In this document: positions 10,601 through 18,819 of the stretch, piece by piece | Position numbering within the stretch: position 1 is the stretch's first letter | Layout: each line of letters starts with the position of its first letter | Origin: JBNJGB01 sp051747385 | Lineage (GTDB): Bacteria; Myxococcota_A; UBA9042; PHBI01; JACKFB01 | Assembly: GCA_051747385.1 (NCBI GenBank) | Contig: JBNJGB010000039.1 | Location: 1 to 60,579 of the forward strand | Direction of reading: 5' to 3' | DNA: 60,579 nucleotides | The notes under the pieces: model-generated | The model's input: the letters and a program-made list of their open reading frames with translations, nothing else | Told to the model about the DNA's origin: nothing | Databases searched by the model: none | Made by a program: the position numbers and the translations under genes

Positions 10601-13600
10601 CGTCGAGACGGTGCTCGACGAGGGCGAACCCTGCGAGGACGGCGACCCCTGCACGGTCTCCACGACCTGCGATGCGAGCGGCCAGTGCGTGGGAGAGCCG
10701 CTGGACTGCGACGACGGCAACCCCTGCACGGCCGACACCTGCGAGCCCGACGAGGGATGCGTCCACACGCCGCTCGAGGACGACACCACGTGCGAGGACG
10801 ACGACCCGTGCACCCAGACCAGCGCCTGCGAGGCCGGGGAGTGCGTCGCCACGTCCATCGCGCCGGAGTGCTTCTGCGGCGGGGGAGGGACGTGCCCCAC
10901 TGTCGACGACCCGTGCGACGGGACCTACGAGTGCGTCAGCGGCATCTGTCGGCTCTCCGACCCCGTCGAGTGCTCGCCCACCGGCCGCGAGCCGTGCCTC
11001 ACGAACACGTGCGATCCGGCCACCGGCTCCTGTGAGACCCAGCAGCCGGCGGGGGGCACGGCGTGTGACGACGGCGACCCCTGCACCGACAACGACCGGT
11101 GCGCCGCGGGCTCCTGCATCGGCGACAAGGTGAGCTGCGACGACGGGAACTCGTGCACGGAGGACACGTGCGTCGACGGCTCGTGCATCCACGGGATCGT
11201 CGACGGCGGGTCGTGCGACGACGGCGACCCCTGCACCAGGCTCGAGGAGTGCGTCGAGGGTGTGTGCACGGGCGGAACCGACGTCTGCGACTGCAACGAC
11301 GACAGCGACTGCACCTTCCTGGACGACGGGGACCAGTGCAACGGCGTCGCGGGCTGTGTCGACGGTCGGTGCCAGGAGCGCATCGAGGGCTCCGAGGTCA
11401 CCTGCTTCGACCCCGACCCCTACGACTGCCGGGAGGTGGCCTGCAACCCGGACACCGGCGCCTGCGAGGAGACCGTGCGACCGGACGGGGCGGCCTGCAC
11501 CGACGGCAGCGTGTGCACCAGCCCGGACCAGTGCTCGGAGGGCGAGTGCGTGGGCGTGCCCACGGTGACCTGCGACGACCCGAACCCGTCCGACTGCGTC
11601 GACATCGCCTGCCACCCGGATCTGGGTGTGTGCACGCCCATGGAGCGGCCGGACGGCACGTCCTGTGACGACGGCAACGCCTGCACCGAGGGCGACGTCT
11701 GCGTGAGCGGCGGCTGCCAGGGCACCCTCATCGACTGCGACGACGGCGAACCGTGCACCGAGGACATCTGCTCGGCCAGCCTCGGGTGCGTGCACCGGCG
11801 GCTGTTCGGGCCGTGCGACGACGGCGATCCCTGCACTGACGGAACCCGCTGCAACGCTGGCGTGTGCACCGGCGGTTCGGACGCCTGTCCTTGCGACAGC
11901 TTCAGCGACTGCCAGCACCTCAACGACGGCGACGCCTGCACGGGTCTCTGGCAGTGCGCCAGCGGCAACTGCACGCTCGACACGTCCAACATCCCCGACT
12001 GCCCGCCGTCCGACAATCCGTGCGTGGCGGTGTCCTGCACCGAAGGGGCCTGTCAGGAGACCCTGCTCGACGGGACGTGGTGCGACGACGGCGACCCGTG
12101 CACGGTGGACGACCAGTGCGTCGAGGGCGTCTGCGAGGGCGAGGCCACGGCCTGCGACGACGGCAACCCGTGCACCCTGGACACGTGCTCCTCCGCGACG
12201 GGCGCGTGCACCTACGAGCCCGCCGCCTCCGGCACCGCCTGCGAGGACGGGGATCCGTGCACGGCGGGCGACACCTGCAGGGGCGGTGAGTGCGTCCCGG
12301 GCGACGACCAGGGCTGCGCCTGCGACGAGGACGCGGACTGCGCGGCCTTCGAGGACGGCAACCTCTGCAATGGGACGCTGGTCTGCGACGGCGGGACATG
12401 CCGCGTAAACCCGGCCACGGTGGTCGCCTGCCCGGTGGATCCGACGGGCTGCGTGCCCGAGGTCTGCGACCCGGAGACGGGCCAGTGCGTGGCCGACCCG
12501 GCGCCCGAGGGGGCGCCCTGCAACGACGGGGACCCCTGCACCGTCGACGACCGATGCTCCGGCGGCGTCTGCGCCGGCACGCTCATGGACTGCACCGACG
12601 ACAACCCGTGCACCGAGGACGTCTGCGACTCGGCCCTGGGCTGCCTCCACCTGGACGCCGCCGGCCCCTGCGACGACGGGGACCCCTGCACGGTCGGCGA
12701 TGTCTGCGTCGACGGCGAGTGTGTCGGGGAGCCGAACACCTGCGACGACGGGAATCCCTGCACGGCCGACAGCTGCCTCTCGTCGACCATCGGGTGCCGC
12801 AACCTCAATGAGGCCAACACGTTGGAGTGTGACGACGGCAACGCCTGCACCACCGGCGATCGCTGCACCGACGGCGTGTGCACGGGCCAGAACACCTGCG
12901 ACTGCGAGTCGGACGCCGACTGCGAGACCGCGGACCTCTGCAACGGCGAGATGGAGTGCGTGGACGGCTTCTGCGAGGTCGTGCCGGGCTCGTCGCCCGA
13001 CTGCCCCGACGACACGGCGTGCGCCACCTGGGCCTGCTCGTCGAGCACCGGGGAGTGCGTCATGACGCCCATCAACGAGGGCGGCGAGTGCGACGACGGC
13101 AGCCTCTGCACGGAGGGCGACTCCTGCGTGGAGGGCTCCTGCGTGGGCACGCCCATCGACTGCGCAGACGAAGGCGGCCCCTGCGTCGACCAGGTCTGCC
13201 ACCCCGCCTCGGGATGCCAGCCCGTCGACGCCAGCGCGGCGTGCGACGACTCGGATCCCTGCACGGTGGACGACCACTGCGTGGAGGGCACGTGCCGCGG
13301 TCTGCCGGCCGTGGCCCCCACGGAGACGTTCGACGACGGCGACCTGACGGCGTGGACCCTCGACTCCGCGAGCGAGGTGGCCGGTTGGCAGCTCACGGCG
13401 GCGCGCGCCGCGAGCGAGCCGCTGTCCATGGTCGCCCTGAACCCGGAGACGGGTAGCCTCGGGGATCCCGCCGGTCCGTGGAGCGCGACCGCTACCCGGG
13501 CCGCGGTCTCCATCCCCGAGGGCAGCCTGGCGGCCGAGGTGCGCTTCCACGCGGACCTCGACGTGACCGGGGACGCCTGCCTCCAGGTCCTCGTGGACGA

Positions 13601-13793
13601 CGCCCTGGTCCACGAGCAGTGCGACGCCACGGACGGGTTCGTACCCTCCGCGTCGGGCGCGGTCGACCTGACCGCCTTCGCCGGCCAGGCGGTGGAGGTC
13701 GCCTTCGTGGTGGACGTGGCCACGGCCGAGACCGGCGGGGCGGGGATCTTCCTCGATGACGTGGCCTTCGACTGGTCCTGCCCGGTGAAGTGA
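7686..13793 (+). CDS. Giant Cys-rich repeat lipoprotein (2,035 residues) with C-terminal beta-sandwich domain
   Basis: ATG at 7686, with GGAGGG nine bases upstream. A short lipoprotein signal ends in WLLPAC (lipidated Cys about residue 26), followed by an Asp/Ala-rich linker to about residue 95. Residues ~95-1880 are about 30 repeats of the pattern C-[DE]-D-G-[ND]-P-C-T-x(2-4)-D-x-C-x(2)-G-x-C, interleaved with longer units beginning DADC..DDGNLCNGTLVC and ending NPATVV.C. This resembles the Dictyostelium-type Cys-rich repeats common in myxobacterial surface proteins; disulfide ladders and Asp-mediated calcium binding are likely but inferred. The last ~150 residues (PTETFDDGDLTAWTLDSASE to the end) look like a jelly-roll or MAM-like adhesion domain. 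It is followed eight bases later by the OmpA-type protein. Probably a long surface stalk or adhesin. Confidence 0.9.
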   Translation: MERRNGVGTMAGWFAVVAMAWLLPACIDGGRVDSALPPGFLADVPPTEDADAGDGAADADVEDADVADAPEDADVEVGPDADADAADVELPPQCEVDADCLPFDDGNLCNGRWTCQDGTCVEEAPVECEQDEVGACREVACDPPTGECVTVAVPDGTACSDQDPCTPDDRCEAGECRSGERMSCDDGNPCTEDACVSGACRHSNASLGTSCDDGNPCTVGDTCNLGRCTGQDNLCECQVDEDCAEYEDGDACNGVVKCVGGECKAGLSDIPVCHEMVDPGPCELPTCDPETGDCGVVPAPDGTGCDDGDPCTVGDTCQGGTCTGGPPRTCDGGPCADAACDAETGVCEATAAEDGTSCEGEGCLAGATCRDGACIPAADVCACEEDADCGQFGDGDLCDGTLSCVLGRCVNDPSTLPECPPITDPQCQETACDPATGDCTLEDLSDGTPCDDGDACTEDDACVGGVCEGTSTVCEATGPCTEAACDPVLGCRVRDVGVACESGDLCAEASGCSGGECVAVAEKSCPGGGTCLDAACNPATGGCEFMAVTGDCDDGDPCTAEDACLGGECLGAPVSCDDDEPCTADACLEDGTCEHTPIDGLVCDDGNACTTGDVCQSGACSGSLAGDCECDVAADCEVYDDGNPCNGTLTCDAGDCVMDPATVITCDEEASSPCLATRCDPEQGECVEVPRADGLACRDTDPCILGGACQAGVCVGLPRSCDDGNPCTTDSCDPELGCVHEAMSGDACDDGNPCTTGTACTDGQCVGGENTCGCTEDADCVDAEDGNACNGTLVCVDEACVVDPATVVTCEQSADPCVENVCDQETGACEPTPVADAACEDGNPCTVGDTCVDGVCEPGEPRACTAGGQCAEGSCDPATGECLYTAVEGACDDGNPCTTGDSCEGGTCGGDTNLCPCTVDEDCDSQIANKCLGTPACGVSGCEVIEDTAVECGQPDDTACAFHECDPATGDCVETVLDEGEPCEDGDPCTVSTTCDASGQCVGEPLDCDDGNPCTADTCEPDEGCVHTPLEDDTTCEDDDPCTQTSACEAGECVATSIAPECFCGGGGTCPTVDDPCDGTYECVSGICRLSDPVECSPTGREPCLTNTCDPATGSCETQQPAGGTACDDGDPCTDNDRCAAGSCIGDKVSCDDGNSCTEDTCVDGSCIHGIVDGGSCDDGDPCTRLEECVEGVCTGGTDVCDCNDDSDCTFLDDGDQCNGVAGCVDGRCQERIEGSEVTCFDPDPYDCREVACNPDTGACEETVRPDGAACTDGSVCTSPDQCSEGECVGVPTVTCDDPNPSDCVDIACHPDLGVCTPMERPDGTSCDDGNACTEGDVCVSGGCQGTLIDCDDGEPCTEDICSASLGCVHRRLFGPCDDGDPCTDGTRCNAGVCTGGSDACPCDSFSDCQHLNDGDACTGLWQCASGNCTLDTSNIPDCPPSDNPCVAVSCTEGACQETLLDGTWCDDGDPCTVDDQCVEGVCEGEATACDDGNPCTLDTCSSATGACTYEPAASGTACEDGDPCTAGDTCRGGECVPGDDQGCACDEDADCAAFEDGNLCNGTLVCDGGTCRVNPATVVACPVDPTGCVPEVCDPETGQCVADPAPEGAPCNDGDPCTVDDRCSGGVCAGTLMDCTDDNPCTEDVCDSALGCLHLDAAGPCDDGDPCTVGDVCVDGECVGEPNTCDDGNPCTADSCLSSTIGCRNLNEANTLECDDGNACTTGDRCTDGVCTGQNTCDCESDADCETADLCNGEMECVDGFCEVVPGSSPDCPDDTACATWACSSSTGECVMTPINEGGECDDGSLCTEGDSCVEGSCVGTPIDCADEGGPCVDQVCHPASGCQPVDASAACDDSDPCTVDDHCVEGTCRGLPAVAPTETFDDGDLTAWTLDSASEVAGWQLTAARAASEPLSMVALNPETGSLGDPAGPWSATATRAAVSIPEGSLAAEVRFHADLDVTGDACLQVLVDDALVHEQCDATDGFVPSASGAVDLTAFAGQAVEVAFVVDVATAETGGAGIFLDDVAFDWSCPVK

Positions 13794-13801
13794 GGGGATC
13801 G

Positions 13802-15529
<1,728 letters not shown>

Positions 15530-15620
15530 GAGCAGGGCGCCGAAGGCCGTGACTCTTGGCGTGCGTCGCCCGGGCCCATGGTGTAGCGTGCCCGCCCCCA
15601 CGGGACGGGAGGTCATACCC

Positions 15621-17351
15621 TTGGCAGGACGGCTGACTCAGGAGCTCTCCCAGGCCGCGTCGCGGGCCATCCGCGAGGCCCTGGACGTGGACGCGGACCC
15701 GGACGTGCGGGAGACGAACGACCCGCGCTTCGGCGACTACCAGATCAACGGCGTGCTGCCGCTGGCGCGCGTCCTGAAGGACAACCCGCGCAAGCTGGCC
15801 GAGCGGGTCGTGGAGTGCCTGGACACCGGCGGCATGTGCCTGGAGCCGGAGATCGCCGGCCCCGGCTTCATCAACCTGCGCCTGGACCCCGCGTGGTTGG
15901 CGGACGCCGTGGCCTCCCAGGCCGCCGACGAGCGTTTCGGCGTGGGCCCGGTCGCCGACCCGCAGAAGGTGGTCGTCGACTTCTCCAGCCCGAACGTGGC
16001 CAAGCGGATGCACGTGGGGCACCTGCGCTCCACCATCATCGGCGACGCCCTGGTGCGGACGCTGAGCTTCCTGGGCCATGACGTGGTGGGGGACAACCAC
16101 GTGGGCGACTGGGGCACCCAGTTCGGCATCCTCCTGTGGGCCTGGAAGCGCCACAAGGACGAGGCGGCTCTCGAGGCGGATCCCATCGGCGAGCTGGAGC
16201 GCCTGTACAAGCTGGGCAGCGAGGCGGCCAAGGAGGACCAGGAGGTCGCCGAGGCCTGCCGCGCCGAGCTCGCGAGGCTCCAGGCCGGAGACGAGGACAA
16301 CGAGGCCCTCTGGAAGCGGTTCGTGGCCATCTCCCGGGAGGCGGCCGAGCGTATCTACGAGCGCCTCAACGTCTCCTTCGACACCTGGCACGGCGAGAGC
16401 TTCTACCACGACCGCCTCGGCGACGTGGTGGACGACCTCCTCGAGCGCGGCCTGGCCCGGGAGAGCGAGGGCGCCATCGCCGTCTTCTTCCCGGACGACG
16501 AGCAGCTCGAGGACAAGCCGTTCCTCATCCGCAAGCGGGACGGCGCGTACCTGTACGCCACGACCGACGTGGCGACCATCCTCTACCGGATGGAGGCCTA
16601 CGACCCGGACCGCATCATCTACGTGGTGGACGTGCGCCAGTCGCTGCACTTCGAGCAGCTCTTCGCCACCGTGCGGGCCATGGGCTTCGAGGTGGACCTG
16701 GAGCACGTGGGCTTCGGGATGATGCTCGGGGCCGACGGGCGGCCGTTTCGGACCCGCGAGGGCGGCACCGTGAGCCTCTCCGACCTGCTGGACGAAGCCG
16801 AGGGCCGGATCCTGCCGGTCGTGCGCGACAAGTGGCCCGGCGCCAGCGAGGAGGACGCCCGCGAGATCGCCGCAGCCGTGGGAATCGGCGCGGTGAAGTA
16901 CGCCGACCTGTCCCAGAACCTCGCCACGGACTACCGCTTCGACTGGGACAAGCTCCTGGCGGCCGAGGGCAACACCGGGCCCTATCTCCAGTACTCCATG
17001 GTCCGCATCCGCTCAGTCCTGCGGGAGTACGAGGCCCGCTTCGGTGAGGTCTTCGACCCCGCCGGCGTCGCCCTCCAGCTCGACGACGACCGGGAGCGCG
17101 AGCTCGCGGCGCACCTGCTGAAGCTGGGCGACGTGCTGGACTCGGTGGGCCGCCTGCTCCGCCCCCACTTCATCTGCGACTGGCTCTTCAACGCCGCCCG
17201 CCGGTTCAGCAGCTTCTACGCCGCGTGCCCCATCCTGAAGGCCGACGACGAGGCGCAGCGCCGCTCCCGGCTGGCCCTCTGCCTGGCCACGGAGACGGCG
17301 ATGGAGGTGGGCCTGAGCTGCCTCAACATCCCCGTGGTGGAGCGGATGTAG
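15621..17351 (+). CDS. argS: Arginyl-tRNA synthetase
   Basis: A 576-residue class-I synthetase that charges tRNA-Arg. I chose the TTG at 15621 because GGGAGGT lies seven bases before it and the protein then begins at the usual N-terminal domain (LAGRLTQELSQAASRAIREAL); the open frame upstream has no other good start. The N-terminal Arg-S domain covers residues ~1-90. SSPNVAKRMHVGHLRSTIIG carries the HIGH-type motif (HVGH), and PFRTREGGTVSLSDLLDEA replaces the KMSKS loop, as usual in this family. The DALR anticodon-binding domain at the end closes with the canonical VVERM. The gene converges with the thioredoxin-TPR gene across a repeat-bearing spacer. Confidence 0.97.
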   Translation: MAGRLTQELSQAASRAIREALDVDADPDVRETNDPRFGDYQINGVLPLARVLKDNPRKLAERVVECLDTGGMCLEPEIAGPGFINLRLDPAWLADAVASQAADERFGVGPVADPQKVVVDFSSPNVAKRMHVGHLRSTIIGDALVRTLSFLGHDVVGDNHVGDWGTQFGILLWAWKRHKDEAALEADPIGELERLYKLGSEAAKEDQEVAEACRAELARLQAGDEDNEALWKRFVAISREAAERIYERLNVSFDTWHGESFYHDRLGDVVDDLLERGLARESEGAIAVFFPDDEQLEDKPFLIRKRDGAYLYATTDVATILYRMEAYDPDRIIYVVDVRQSLHFEQLFATVRAMGFEVDLEHVGFGMMLGADGRPFRTREGGTVSLSDLLDEAEGRILPVVRDKWPGASEEDAREIAAAVGIGAVKYADLSQNLATDYRFDWDKLLAAEGNTGPYLQYSMVRIRSVLREYEARFGEVFDPAGVALQLDDDRERELAAHLLKLGDVLDSVGRLLRPHFICDWLFNAARRFSSFYAACPILKADDEAQRRSRLALCLATETAMEVGLSCLNIPVVERM

Positions 17352-17400
17352 GTCGTGCGGCCTGCCCGCACGGCCGAGCAGGACCGGCGTCCCCGCCTCA

Positions 17401-17628
17401 CAGTCCTACACACCTCGGGATCCCCCGGTCTCGCGGACAGTCGCGCGCCAAGACGCAAAGGCCAGCGAATCGCTTGCACACCGGTTCGGCTGAGACTGTA
17501 GGGTCACCTGCAGGCCCACGGCGAGCACACCGGGCCGAAGCATGCCGTTTCCCTTTGCGTCTTCGCGTCTTTGCGCGAGCCCTTCGTGTTGCGACATGTG
17601 ACGAGCTGCGAGGCGTCTCCGCCGGTCG
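17401..17628 (+). repeat. Dispersed ~230-bp repeat, copy 1
   Basis: This fills most of the 303-bp space between the convergent argS and thioredoxin genes. A second copy lies at 25356-25591. Shared blocks include CAGTCCTACACA, GCTTGCACACCGGTTCGGCT, CCTTTGCGTCTTCGCG and TTGCGACATGTGACGA. Inside each copy a left arm (AGACGCAAAGG at about 17451 in this copy) is inverse-complementary to CCTTTGCGTCT about 85 bases later, so it could fold into a large stem-loop. No coding capacity; it may act as a bidirectional transcript end. Confidence 0.85.
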
Positions 17629-17654
17629 CTCGTGCAGTGGCGGCAGCAGGATCC

Positions 17655-18509
17655 CTAGAAGAGCACCCGCGCGAGTCGGCGGCGCTGCTCCTCGACGCGC
17701 TCGTCGTCGCGACCGGCGGCCTCCAGGATCGTGGCGGCGGCCTTCTTCGCCCGGTCCCGGACCTCCTTGGGGCCGGTGCCGGCCAGGTCCACCAGGCCGG
17801 ACAGGCTCCCGGCGAAATCGCCCTCCACGGCGTCCGCGAGGGAGCCGAGGTAGGTGGCCTCGGCGTCGTCGGGGTTGCTGCGGGCCCGCTCCCGCACGGC
17901 CTCCTCGCCGCCGGCGTCGCGGATCTGCTCGGCCAGCTCGTCCAGGGCCAGGGCGGCCTGGGCGGCGTTGAACTCGGGCATCTCGGGGCCGACCTTCGTC
18001 AGAAACTCCCGGGCCTCGTCCTTCCGCCCCTCGGTCAGCAGGAGCCTCCCGAGCGCCAGGAGGGCCTCGCCGTCCGACTCGTCCTTGTCCAGGCGCCCGC
18101 GCCAGAAGGCCTCGGCCTCCTCGGGGTCCGTGGGGACCGTCTCCTCCTGGGGCACCTCCACACCGCAGCGCTCGAGCACGCCGTCGATCCAGCGCTTCAC
18201 CTCCTGCTTGGGCAGCGCGCCGACGAACTGGTCCACGATCTGGCCCTGGTAGACGGCCATGACCGTCGGGATGGACTGGGCGCCGAAGTACTGGGCGATG
18301 CGCGGGCTCTGGTCCACGTCGATCTTCGCCAGGACGAACGCTCCCCGGCAGTCGTCCGCCAGCCCCTCCAGGGCGGGCCCGAGCGTCTTGCACGGGCCGC
18401 ACCACTCGGCCCAGAAGTCGATGACCACCGGGGTCTGCTCGCTCCTGCGGCCGACCTCGTCGTTGAAGGTGGCCTCGGTGACGTCGATGACATGCGGGGA
18501 TGCGGACAT
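17655..18509 (-). CDS. Thioredoxin with C-terminal TPR-like domain (CnoX/YbbN type)
   Basis: A 284-residue protein. ATG at 18509 has AAGGAG seven bases upstream; the frame extends 19 codons further without a site. Residues ~1-115 are a thioredoxin fold with FWAEWCGPCK (active cysteines 37 and 40) and the cis-proline loop QSIPTVMAV. The remaining ~165 residues are helical with repeats (GEALLALGRLLLTEGRKDEA, DAEATYLGSLADAVEGDF) resembling the TPR part of E. coli YbbN/CnoX, a chaperedoxin that holds oxidised clients for GroEL. Unlike many CnoX proteins, whose thioredoxin motif is degenerate, the CGPC pair is intact, so redox activity is plausible. No signal peptide; cytoplasmic. Confidence 0.88.
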   Translation of the reverse strand: MSASPHVIDVTEATFNDEVGRRSEQTPVVIDFWAEWCGPCKTLGPALEGLADDCRGAFVLAKIDVDQSPRIAQYFGAQSIPTVMAVYQGQIVDQFVGALPKQEVKRWIDGVLERCGVEVPQEETVPTDPEEAEAFWRGRLDKDESDGEALLALGRLLLTEGRKDEAREFLTKVGPEMPEFNAAQAALALDELAEQIRDAGGEEAVRERARSNPDDAEATYLGSLADAVEGDFAGSLSGLVDLAGTGPKEVRDRAKKAAATILEAAGRDDERVEEQRRRLARVLF

Positions 18510-18580
18510 GGGCGTGTCTCCTTCGGCTCGTGTGCCACCTATGCGCCCCGACCGGTGCACGGTCAAGGAGGGCCTCTAGC

Positions 18581-18743
18581 CAGGGCGGTCGCAAAGTCGG
18601 AGAGGTGAGGGCCGTGCGGCGGTACGGCGCCCAGCGCCGGATTGCACCCGCTCGGAAACGATGGGTTCTGCGCGTCTGAGAGCAGGCAAGGGCACGGGCA
18701 AGGGCAAAGGCAAGGGAGGGCGGTCGACTTTGCGACCGCCCTG
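18581..18743 (-). mobile_element. MITE copy A (163 bp)
   Basis: Begins CAGGGCGGTCGCAAAGTCG and ends with the inverse of the same sequence. It belongs to the family at 42314-42470, 51426-51582 and 60466 onward, and lies in the opposite orientation to the first two of those. The flanking 10-mers GGCCTCTAGC and CGCCTCACGC agree at 7 of 10 positions in the register where the other copies show a clear target duplication, so this is probably an older insertion. It contains a variable (GGGCAA)n run and a 10-bp hairpin at its right end. It separates the divergent thioredoxin and SppA genes. Confidence 0.88.
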
Positions 18744-18786
18744 CGCCTCACGCCGGGGGGGCCTGTCCGGCGCGCGGCCGTCCCGC

Positions 18787-18792
18787 TATGAT
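18787..18792 (+). promoter_or_regulatory. Probable -10 box of the sppA-like gene
   Basis: TATGAT in an otherwise GC-rich spacer, 28 bases before the chosen ATG at 18820, with a weak -35-like CTGTCC 18 bases upstream. It starts 43 bases beyond the right end of MITE copy A. The position is right for a short leader carrying the GGAGG ribosome binding site at 18811. Confidence 0.5.
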
Positions 18793-18819
18793 GCCGCGCA
18801 CCTTCACACCGGAGGCGCC

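Noticed and set aside
7950..13300. Periodic repeats that could suggest a CRISPR array
   Set aside because: The repeats are degenerate, coding and in frame (CDDGNPCT units); there are no identical direct repeats with unique spacers and no cas genes.
5154..13613. An 8.46-kb open frame on the - strand opposite the M50, kamA and Cys-rich genes
   Set aside because: It is low-complexity (Ala/Arg/Gly/Val), has no domain, and arises because high third-position GC keeps the opposite strand free of stops. The + strand genes in the region have clear domains and ribosome binding sites.
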